NCBI GenBank assembly: GCA_008477525.1 | Contig: SPDT01000006.1 | Span: forward strand, 213,501 to 277,500 | Direction: 5' to 3' | DNA length: 64,000 nucleotides | Origin: Hypomyces perniciosus | Taxonomy: Eukaryota; Ascomycota; Sordariomycetes; Hypocreales; Hypocreaceae | Shown: positions 55,119 through 64,000 of the stretch, in pieces | How the letters are laid out: every line of letters starts with the position of its first letter | Position numbering within the stretch: position 1 is the stretch's first letter | Program-made: the position numbers and the translations under genes | The notes under the pieces: model-generated | What the model was told of the DNA's origin: nothing | The model's database searches: none | The model's input: the letters and a program-made list of their open reading frames with translations, nothing else

Positions 55119-57261
55119 ATGGGGGACAACGCCAAGCCCACCTCGGAGCCTCGTATCATCTCCTCGTCAGGTCGAGTCGAGAGCGACAGTGAGGAGACAC
55201 CAGACCTGCGTATCTTGCACTACAACGACGTGTACCATGTTGATCAATCGAGTGCGGAGCCTGTGGGCGGACTGGCGAGGTTCATGACGCTGTGCAAAGA
55301 GTACAAGGAAGGGAAGCAGTATGAGGGTCAGCCGGAGCTAGTGACACTGTTCTCTGGCGATGTCTTCAACCCGAGTTTGGAGAGTAGCGTGACCAAGGGT
55401 TGGCAGCCTCTTTCTAGTGTCTACATACTTGGTGAGAGACTGACAAGATGCAGGGAGACACATGGTTCCTGTGCTCAATGCCATTGGGACAGACGCCTCG
55501 TGTGTTGGGGTGAGTTTGTTACTCCACGGATGCGCCGATATTGGAAACGATGGAGCATATCGCTAACTCGGTTCTCGACTTGAGAATCACGACCTTGATT
55601 TCGGGGTGAAGCAGTTTCAGCATTTGGCTGAGAAGTGCGAATTCCCATGGCTTCTCGCCAACGTCTTGGACCCTGCTCTAGGCGAGGATGTCCCCCTCGG
55701 GAATGCCAAGAGGACGCATATGCTCACCACTTCTAACGGCATCAAGGTCGGGCTTATTGGATTGGGTGAAAGAGAGTGGCTCGCAACAATCAACAGCTTG
55801 CCTCCCAACCTGATCTACAAGTCCGCAACCGCGGTTGCCAAGGAGCTTGTCCCGAAGTTGCGGGAGGAGGGTGCTGAGATTATCATTTGCTTGAGTCACA
55901 TGCGCGAGCCCAACGACAATAAGCTGGCTGACCAGACAGATGGTATCATCGACATCATCCTTGGAGGCCACGATCACTACTACAATCACAGCTTCAGAAA
56001 TGGAACGCATGTGTTGCGCTCCGGCACTGATTTTAAGCAGTTGAGCTACATCGAGGCAAGACGGAAGAGAGACAACCCTCAGAAATGGGACTTTGATATC
56101 TGGCGCAGAGATATCACTTCCGAAGTTCCAGAGCATGAACTCACAGCGAAGCTGGTCAATGAATTGACGTCTAAGCTACAGAAGTCGCTCTCCCGACCCG
56201 TCGGATGGACAGCGATGCCCCTCGATGCGCGCTTCCTCACCGCCCGCCTTAAGGAATCCAACTTTGGCAACTTTGTGTGCGATATCATGCGCTCGTACCA
56301 TAACGCTGACTGCACCATAATGGCGGGAGGTACCATGCGCGGTGACCAAATATACCCTCCTGGGGCAATCCGTATGAAGGATATCACCGGCTGTTTCCCT
56401 TTTGAAGACCCAGTCGTTCTGTTGAGGGCCAAGGGGCAAGCAATTTGGGATGCGCTGGAGAATGGTGTCTCATTGTATCCCGCCTTGGAAGGAAGATTTG
56501 CACAAGTCTCGGGCATTGTGTACGAGTTTGATCCGAAAAGGGAGAGTGGTAAGAGGCTTTTGTCGCTGTCCATCGGTGGCGAGCCTTATGATCCGGAGAG
56601 AAAGTATCTTTTGGCCACGAGAGGATACATGGGACGAGGAAAGGGTAAGTCATAGTACCGCTTGGTGATTATTAGAGCTGAGAGCTAACGTGGGACATGT
56701 AAAGACGGCTACACCAGCTTACTCGTTCAGTCTGAAGGTGGTGAAGTTGAAGAGATTGTAGACGAAGAAAGCGGGATCCTCATCTCCACCATGCTGCGTC
56801 AGTACTTCATGGCCCTTCGGACTCTTGGCCAATGGAAGAAGCTGTCCGATCACTGGTGCAACGTTGCTGCGCAATGCGGACACACCAAACTCTCACCAGA
56901 GGCCTTTTCAGATGACAACCAAACATCACGTCTTGATTTGCACAATAATAAAGACGATCCCGATAACAAGTCATGGCGCGATTTCTTGCGTGCTCGTCTC
57001 GGTTTCGACAAGAAACCCGATGACGACGATGACGACGACCAGTTTGACCCCTCTGTGGAAAGTAATCCCACCGACAGTGATTCAGACAGTCAAGTTGACC
57101 TTGATATCCTGCTGATGAAGAAGTTCTGGGGACGATGGGCTCGCAAGGCGGGTATCAAGTCTGGTGTCTGTGATCCTCTGAGCGAGGCCGAGTGTGCTGT
57201 CGACTGGACAAGAGTGATTGCCCCTGTACTGGAAGGGCGGATTAAGATTGTTGGGCCGTAA
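55119..57261 (+). CDS. 5'-nucleotidase/UshA-type metallophosphoesterase
   Basis: Four exons: 55119-55398, 55454-55509, 55585-56644 and 56705-57261, giving 650 residues. Metal-binding motifs of the calcineurin-like N domain are in order: ILHYNDVYHVD, FSGDVFNP, GNHDLDFG (the Asn-His split by intron 2) and IILGGHDHYYNH. The C-terminal 5'-nucleotidase substrate domain includes NFGNFVCDIMR, MAGGTMRGDQIYPPG and PFEDPVVLLRAKG. There is no signal peptide, so it is probably cytosolic, unlike surface 5'-nucleotidases. The last 120 residues are highly charged, with DDDDDDD and DSDSDS runs. Reaction: hydrolysis of nucleotides or related phosphoesters; the true substrate is unknown. The first intron uses a weak GTTGGC donor but has a CTGAC branch site, and the junction restores VTKGRHMVPVLNAIG. 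Confidence 0.88.
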
Positions 57262-57489
57262 ACCCATTCAGGTACAGATAAAAAAGAAATTGTATTGATG
57301 CCAGCACCAAAAAAAAAGTGTTCGAGAATCACTAATACCGTGAGACGGCTTCTATCAACGGACATGAACTATAAACAAACAAACAACCTGTATCTTGCCA
57401 CCGGATATCCTAGTACTGCCACATTCGACGCATTCTCTCTATTTGCGTCTTCTTGCCATCCCCACTTGAGCAGACCACTCGCTGGTTTT

Positions 57490-58826
57490 TCAAGAAGAAC
57501 AGTCATAAATGTCGGTGGGCTCGGCGGGTGAGGGAGGCACCGAGGGCATAGCATAAACAGAAGAGGAGGAAGACTTAGAAGGTGTAGAATACACGGAAGA
57601 GGTAGAAGGCTTAGCAGGTGTAGAGTACACAGACGAGGGAGAATGCTTTGAAGACGTAGAACGCTTTGAAGACGTAGAAGACTTGGAGGATGTAGTGGGC
57701 TTGGAGGATGTAGTGGGCTTGGAGGATGTAGTGGGCTTGGAAGAAGTAGTGGGCTTGGAAGAAGTGGAAGGCTTGGAAGGTGTAGTGAGCTTGGAAGAAG
57801 TAGAAGACGTAGACGACGCAGGAGGCGCAGAAGGGTTGCCACCTACAAACACCATGTTAGCCCTTGCTATTTTCACAATAAAGTCCAAAACTCCAGCTCG
57901 ACAACGGCGTATCCACTACGAACGACCTCAGAGACACTTACCAATACGCTGGATGAGTCTATCACCAAAAGCGGTGATGCTGTTCTGGAACTCGTCGTAG
58001 TTCTTAGCATCCCATTTGGCACCTGTAGAACCGGGGACAGCATCCTTGCCAGGGAAGGCAATGTACAGAACGTCGTCCTCGTCGTGACCAGAATTGCCGT
58101 TGATGCTCATGCCAAAGCATGCGGTGGCCAGAGAGATGGAAGCCTCGCCGACCATTGGTTTGTCGCCATCGTCACCGTTCGTGTCGCTCCAGACGCCATA
58201 GATCTATAAAAACTGATCAGCAACACCGATCTAAAAGGATTCGGTGGAGTAGAGCTTACCAGCTTGTTGTTGCAGACAACAGCCATCACGCTGAGGGGCT
58301 CAATGCCATAAGCCTGGGGGCGGAACTTCTTCCAGCCAGGCTTGCTGCCGTCGTTACCGAAGACAACATAGGGATGAATATTGGCATCAAGATCCATATG
58401 GGTAGTTTTATAGCCCTTAACGAGGTCTGCGAAAGCAGTGATGGATTGAGTATCGGAGGAGCTCCCGCAGCGGCCGTCATCAGCCGGGCTGCCCTGAATG
58501 CCGTCGCAGTCAATGTCCATGTTGACGAGATTGCCGTTGGTGCCCTGGAGATAGATGACATTATAGTCCGTGAGGTGGTCACCACAGTATGAGGAAGCTA
58601 TTTTACAGATTTTCCATTAGACACCTGGATTCTCAAGGATTAGGAAGATGTGTCTTGACGTACTGCCGCTGTCACCGTCCTTGCTGAAGAAGCCAGTGGC
58701 GAGAATGTTGCTACAAGAGCCCTTGGAGCGGATGCTGTTGTAAAAGTTCTTGATGTTATCGGGCAGGTCGCGGGCAGCAGCGACGGCCACGAGAGAGGCA
58801 AGGAGAGCAGCTTTGAGAGGAGCCAT
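57490..58826 (-). CDS. csn: Secreted GH75 chitosanase with Ser/Thr-Lys-Pro tail
   Basis: Four exons: 58664-58826, 58260-58597, 57942-58203 and 57490-57842, giving 371 residues. A signal peptide (MAPLKAALLASLVAVAAA) is followed by the GH75 domain to about residue 254. It includes NMDIDCDGIQGSPADDGRC and YGVWSDTNGDDGDKPMVGEA; the last block holds the Asp and Glu described as catalytic in fungal chitosanases, nine residues apart. The enzyme cleaves beta-1,4-glucosamine chains outside the cell. The fourth exon codes only for a low-complexity tail of about 115 residues, with repeats such as TTSSKP and STPSKSSSSS, ending in DIYDCSS. Typical GH75 proteins are near 240 residues, so this tail is an addition, probably O-glycosylated and perhaps for wall attachment. 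Confidence 0.92.
57640..57800 (-). repeat. Degenerate 18-nt repeats in chitosanase tail
   Basis: Tandem 18-nt units related to GGATGTAGTGGGCTTGGA on the plus strand, encoding TTSSKP on the minus strand. Several adjacent units are nearly perfect, so the copy number may vary. Confidence 0.8.
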
Positions 58827-60869
58827 TGTGATGTTGATATCCAAGAAGAGTGAATGATAGATGCTTGAAAGGACTGGATTGTTGATACTACCTACCAAGA
58901 ATGGATTTAAGAAAGGATTTAAGTCTATATTTATACGGAGTACTCGTAGATATCAGATTGTCTCCTCGATTTCTGTGATACAAGTACAATTCCCTAGCGC
59001 CATCCAGTTCCTGGGGTCCCTGTTTTTCCAATCTACTTCCAACTCGCTAACTTAATCTAAGATGCATCCATCAACTTTACCTCTGCCTGCAGGAACCGAA
59101 ATCACGTTCTTTCGATGCCATCAAGGTAGACTCTCATAGTGAGGCTTTGAATGGTACTCGTAGAAATATTCCATGTTCATGAGGTGTATGAAGTACCCTG
59201 CGATCTATCACTGTCTCTTAGAATAACGACGCTATGATCTTTACCCAGGCATCATTCCGACAAGTCGTTACTTGATGGTCCGTTGTGACGTTGTGTTGGC
59301 TTTGTTATGTTGGCTTTCTTCAATGTTTACCTGCAGTTGGGGTCAAGTGTGCAACAAGCTTAGAGATACGCTTCTCGCTTCACACATCAACTAATACTAG
59401 GATCCTCTCGTCCATGATCCACGTCACTAATGCTAGGAGTAGTATGTATGAGCAGTTTTCCACAATTTGACGGGCAAAAAGCTCCGAAAGGACGGCTTGG
59501 AGATGATTCTAATCTCTCAATCCGACAAAGATCCTGACCTTGGCATCCTGGGAGAATCCGAAAATATCTCCATAGTATGTATTCCCCTGCGTTTCACTCC
59601 TAGGTTCTAGTCGTGGGTTTAGTCGTGGGTCTGTTCTAATAGTTTCGAGATGGTTCGCCTACAACCGCGCTATGTGGGCTTGATTCCTATTGCAAGGGTT
59701 AAAGCACTTTAAAATCTCCGGAGGATTACTCTGCTAGTACTGATTTGCCACGTACTCGTAAGTACTACTCCTAATCGTATGTACATGGCCTGCTCCATGG
59801 CAGGCTTGCATTTCTTCATTGACTCTAGCTTGTTTATACAGGCCTCCAAACAAATCGGATCGCGCCGCATTGGCACCGGGTTATTGGGTACAGTAATGTG
59901 AAAACCAAGCTTCGCCAAGCTGGGACAGCCCGTTCACCCATCCCATCTTGGTAGTAGTAGTATTGTTCGTAATAGTCTGGTAAAATTCATGATGTTGAAT
60001 GGTAAAGTAAGACGAATATCCGAGGGAACCGGCACATTCATATGCTAGTAGTAGTATGTAGTACATAGCATAACCACCGCTGATCCCTCGGTTCCCCCCC
60101 TTCTGAAAATATTCGGGAAAATGTGGATAATGGGAAACTTCATCTGTTTGAGCTTTCTGTTTCGTACATGCTGATGTTAAGTCTAGTAGATTGTCCATTG
60201 GCGGAAGGGGTATAAACTCCGATCGGATTCCTCGCATCCCCTTAAGTGGACAATAACATGGATGGAATTAATATGGAGTACGGAGTACCCCGTACTGCAA
60301 TTTTATATGTGCCTGGTTAGCGCAAGATGTCGCCGACGCCTTATGTGAATTAAGTTGGCCTGTAGAGCGTTTTGCTTTTCTTCAAATAGCACGATACATT
60401 GTATTGAAAAACATATATAATAGCCTCGATTACGGGACTGGGAGTGATGAATTTGGAACTCTGTACAAAAAGCTGTCCGAAAAGATCGACCGATGCTCTG
60501 AGACTCGATCCTCGGACATGGACAGAGCACAGCAATACATTTTCCCCTCGATTTTCAGCCCCTCGGCCAGAGGTTCATGTTATAATAGAACTTGTGATCA
60601 ATCTTGAAGCTTAAAACAATCGCTGTCCTCGTAAGAGGGTGTAGATAGACATAAACCATGCCTTCCACAAACTCAATCACAGCCAAACTCTCATCGTGCC
60701 GTCGCCTCAAGCCTCATGCACCGCAGACGCATTTGCCCAATGACTAGGCAAAACATTCCCCCAGGCCTCAAGACAATGCGCAATGCTTCATTCTGGATAT
60801 TCCCATGCTTCCAGTTTGGTGTCTTAATTGTCGCTGCTGCTGATGCTATGTAGAATCCATGTTAGGCGA
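58827..60869. other. Intergenic region
   Basis: About 2 kb upstream of the chitosanase gene. It has two TACGGAGTA copies (58934, about 110 bp upstream of the chitosanase start, and 60279). Open frames up to 118 codons show no domain. Confidence 0.5.
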
Positions 60870-61376
60870 TTAGGACCGGTCGGCGACAAGGTTGACAAGC
60901 TTTGCGGTCGAGTTGACGAGAGACCAACCGCGCTGAGTGACACACTCAATGGTGCCGGTGATGGCCTTTCGTTGCTGAACTGCGGCTCTCTTGTTCTTCT
61001 TCGCTTGTTTCTCCTTCTTGAGCTTATCGTTCCTGCGATTCTTCTTGGCCATCGTACCCTGGACCAAGGCCATCTCGGTGTTTTGGGGTTGTAGACCAAG
61101 CATGTACCACATCTTGTCCTCGAGGCGAGCCTTTCCATCCCAGATCAGATCCTGGACGAACTTGGAGAATTCGCTGAGTGCCATGAGACCGGCTTTGGAG
61201 ATCACCATGGGGTCAGAACCCACGATGATGAGCTGATGATTCGGATTCCTCTTGACAGAGGAGTGGCCACTCTCCATATTGCATCGATTGACACGGTCTC
61301 CCTTTCTTGAGCCAGGACACCATCCCGGAGCTCTAGCTTGAAAGCTCTGGGGGTTTTTATTTTGACCTTTCGCCAT
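60870..61376 (-). CDS. Small basic protein, unknown function
   Basis: Single exon, 168 residues, starting MAKGQNKNPQSFQARAPGW. The N-terminal part has two Cys (GWCPGSRKGDRVNRCN). The centre is predicted helical (KAGLMALSEFSKFVQDLIWD). A strongly basic stretch AKKNRRNDKLKKEKQAKKNK looks like a nuclear or nucleolar localisation or RNA-binding segment. The frame is uninterrupted and its charge pattern is not that of random sequence. I do not recognise a family. A nucleolar or ribosome-associated role is a guess from composition only. Confidence 0.55.
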   Translation of the reverse strand: MAKGQNKNPQSFQARAPGWCPGSRKGDRVNRCNMESGHSSVKRNPNHQLIIVGSDPMVISKAGLMALSEFSKFVQDLIWDGKARLEDKMWYMLGLQPQNTEMALVQGTMAKKNRRNDKLKKEKQAKKNKRAAVQQRKAITGTIECVTQRGWSLVNSTAKLVNLVADRS

Positions 61377-62898
61377 TGTTACCTGTGTGATGGGTTTGAA
61401 CGTATGCGAGATGATTCTGAGAGATGGGGACTTGGGAGTAAGATGAAGTGATGGATTAGTTGGACAGAAACGCCAAGATCCAGAGGGAGGAGGTGATTAT
61501 ATACCCTTTGGAGTCATTCTGAATTGTCCGTGATATGTTTAACCTTAACCTATGTTTGAATTCTGGAGCATGAAGCTTTTTGTCTCGCAGCGCTGAAGCT
61601 TATCAGCGCCTCTCGACTCAACTCTGCCTGCGGGCTTCAACTTTGTTCCCACGATCTCCGAATCTTATTTACATGCTTCAAAACCCACACCTATGCTTCT
61701 ACCGAAGCATCGTCTTCATGTGTGGCTGATTAACAGTCAAAAGATCAAAAAGTTTGCTCACTCACCACATCAATCCGCAACCGTACGAATCAGCAAAGTT
61801 GGAGCGCCTTTACATCAACCGACCTAATGTCCCACAGGTCTCCAGCGGATGTTGATATGGCCGCAGGCCTGGACCCCAGAGAGGTCAGGCGTGCTTGTTG
61901 CGCTCTCGGGCTCCTGGAGCGTATGGAAATACACGAGAGGAGCGATTTTTCGGAAGCGGACAAAATCGAGGTGCTCGGCCGATTTCCCGGTCCATCTGAT
62001 GATTGCAGGACCTGGCACACACGGACAGGTACTCGTCAACGAAGCCTCCAACAACGATTTCGTTTCTACTTGTTCCACTTGGACTTTTCTAGTTTCTCTC
62101 ACGATTTTCGCAGGTGGATTCTCATCGCACTTTCAATGACCTTTGAGGGCCAACCTGATGTCTGAAACTTATTTCCAGCATTGGATCGACCGTTCATTTC
62201 CAACGGAGATGGACTTCTTGTCACCCCGAATCCCGTCTCCTGCATATCGTGTCAAGCTCTTGTCGAGTACTGCGTACATACCGATTCTTGCCAAAACAAC
62301 TGGTCGATGTCGTTGCAGATATGGGCGATGCTGGAAAGTTGGTTCGGCGAACTTATGGTACAATCAGTCTTGAGAAGGAAGGAGTCTGTTCATATCTGTG
62401 GTTGTCAGCATAGTACGCATGCTTTGGTTATGCTGGGCAATGTACCATGCTTGAATCACGGCGAATAAATATGTTGGGGTTCTCTTGCTTTTGGGCATAA
62501 TTCTTGCGATTGTCATTGAACGAAACAGGGAAACTATAGATGATCCGTAAGTGTTAGGCCAGGATGAGGGTAAGTGCGTGCATACCTGTTGTTTGTTGTA
62601 TTAATATGTCTGGCTACCTGAGTAGAGACGAAGAAAAGAAGTAATAGTCGAATAAAGAAGCCCATCGTATCATCGTCCAAAACCAACAAAGGCCAAATGT
62701 CATGCCCTGTTCATGATCCATTTAACTCCTTTCCAAATGCTCATCAATTGCTCCACCAAGTTCTTCCAACTTCGTCTTCGCCCCTAAATAATAATAAAAA
62801 TCGACGCTCGAAGGTTTGCTGTAACTGGGTATCGAAAGGATATGTTATGCTGGTGTCCGGATCTTGGATAAAAAAAATTGCATCGTGTATCGCCGCGT
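61377..62898. other. Unresolved region, no confident gene
   Basis: Overlapping open frames on both strands between about 61820 and 62470 (up to 112 codons) could be parts of a small spliced gene, but I find no domain and no exon chain that I trust. The rest has no signal. Confidence 0.35.
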
Positions 62899-63643
62899 TT
62901 ACATCTTGAGAAGCACTCCATTCTCGATGATTCTGCCCTTCCACCCCTCGCACGCGACCTTGACCATGGCCTTGCCCACCTGTGTCGTCGTGATAGTGCC
63001 GTAGAAATTTCTAAGAATCTTTTTGGTTAAGGGCGCATTTGAGTCGATGAAGCCTCTGGGCCGCAAGATCCAAACTTCAAATTTGTCCTTGTTGGCATCG
63101 GCGAGATCGCACAGGCCCTTCTCAACCTCGCCCTTGATACGGCGCAAGTCGGTCTGGAAGAGCAGTGGTTTCCTCTGGTTCCATTCAGAGTGTTTGCGGC
63201 TACAGAAGATAAATCGGAACTTCTTGCCGTCAGGGGTCTTGTCGGCGAGGTACTGAAGCATAGCTTTTGCAGCCGCGAGGGTGAACTCAACATTGACTTT
63301 ACGGCACTGCTCCTTGTCGTTGTTGAACTGGTTAACTCTGCCGCCGATAGCCCTACCAAAGAGGCTTTTGTATCAGTCAAATACCCTCCGGAAGCAGTAG
63401 TCTGGAAGCTTGTTTGCCTCACCATATACATGCCTTGACTCCCTCAAATCTGCGCATCATGTCCTCTGGATAGTGCGAGAAGTCCTGATGCATCACCACC
63501 TCAGCCTTGGGATGGCTTTCCACATCAATCGAGATGGCCCTCCGCGTCAGAATTATGACTTTTGTGATGCGTTCGTCCGCGAGACAGTGGTTAATAGCTT
63601 CTCTACCGACATTACCGGTTGCGCCCGCCACGATGACTTTCAT
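62899..63643 (-). CDS. NAD(P)-binding Rossmann-fold protein, paralogue of 27654-28409
   Basis: Two exons, 63423-63643 and 62899-63352, giving 224 residues. The N terminus MKVIVAGATGNVGREAINHC has the GATGxVG loop, and KVIILTRRAIS follows as in the other copy. EGVKACIWAIGGRVNQF spans the intron, whose W codon is split two bases to one. FRFIFCSRKHSEWNQ occupies the position of IYVSGEGATQ in the paralogue, and VWILRPRGFID is the next block. It is shorter than the paralogue and has an intron the other lacks. It probably belongs to the NmrA/HTATIP2-like atypical SDR group; substrate unknown. Confidence 0.8.
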
Positions 63644-64000
63644 GATTTAGTCCGACTCTCGCGCCAGCCCTGATTTCGCTGTTGTCTGGTGGTTAAAATC
63701 GCAATCAGATGGCAATGACAGTAGTTGATGGGCTGCGACTGTTGCTCCACGACAGCTCCTAGCAAGAAGCGAAGATGGCGACTGCTTGCTCCAAGGATGT
63801 CAGCTGTAAGCAAGCATACTGGACACTCGATCTATTAAAGCGGAGGGGCGACAGCCCAAGGAAGACTAATAATTATGTGCTTGTAGCACGGAGTATAAGA
63901 GAGCCAGTCATGTTAGAACCGACTGGCGCAAGCAAGGTACATACACAAACTATTAATTAATACTTACTTCGGGAAGCCTGGAGACCAGGGTCTTTGTTGT
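63644..64000. other. Right edge of window
   Basis: Promoter side of the minus-strand NAD(P)-binding gene. A 61-codon open frame has no supporting feature. Confidence 0.5.

Noticed and set aside
61827..62468. Possible spliced small gene
   Set aside because: Several AG/GT pairs can be chained, but no chain gives a recognisable protein, so it is left as unresolved.

Overview
The window is nuclear DNA of a filamentous ascomycete (Pezizomycotina). The genes are split by many short GT-AG introns, mostly 40-90 nt, with CTAAC/CTGAC-like branch sites. They encode typical mould proteins: a peroxisomal thiolase with PTS2, a fungal SulP transporter, a UVSD/Rad26 checkpoint protein, a GH75 chitosanase, a formamidase and serine/threonine-rich secreted proteins. 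Intergenic DNA is long and holds many copies of the short motif TACGGAGTA. A Sordariomycete, possibly Hypocreales, would fit, but I cannot fix the order from sequence alone. All gene models are my own reading of splice signals and reading-frame continuity.

Layout. 1-1711 (-): 5' part of an uncharacterised fungal protein that runs off the left edge. 3021-4466 (+): peroxisomal 3-ketoacyl-CoA thiolase. 5634-8139 (+): SulP/STAS anion transporter. 9018-10123 (-): alpha/beta-hydrolase with an in-frame stop just before its catalytic His. About 4.5 kb without a gene. 14621-16355 (+): amidase. 16954-18640 (-): CDP-diacylglycerol synthase. 19928-22371 (+): UVSD/Rad26 (ATRIP). 23009-25714 (-): secreted protein with 21 DxNGDGKPD-type repeats. 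27654-28409 (-): NAD(P)-binding protein. 29441-30575 (-): Ser-Pro-rich surface protein. 32252-33260 (+): multi-span membrane protein. 34085-36146 (-): UDP-glucose dehydrogenase with three single-base frame disruptions. 39619-41190 (+): GT4 glycosyltransferase. 41845-42903 (-): membrane-anchored protein. 44644-46032 (+): formamidase. 46812-49593 (+): PL8 polysaccharide lyase. 51871-53570 (+): MFS transporter. 54313-54604 (+): two intron-containing tRNA-Glu(CUC) genes. 55119-57261 (+): 5'-nucleotidase-like metallophosphoesterase. 57490-58826 (-): GH75 chitosanase. 60870-61376 (-): small basic protein. 62899-63643 (-): a second NAD(P)-binding protein.

How the genes relate. There is no obvious biosynthetic cluster. 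Loose themes are lipid metabolism (thiolase, CDP-DAG synthase), small amide hydrolysis (amidase, formamidase), extracellular polysaccharide attack (PL8 lyase, chitosanase) and the cell surface (Ca-binding repeat protein, Ser-Pro-rich protein). UDP-glucose dehydrogenase and the GT4 enzyme are divergent neighbours and could form a sugar-donor/transferase pair. The two most unusual protein-level observations are the 21-repeat calcium-loop protein and the damaged UDP-glucose dehydrogenase. The most unusual DNA-level observation is the strong enrichment of TACGGAGTA/TACTCCGTA, seen only between genes.
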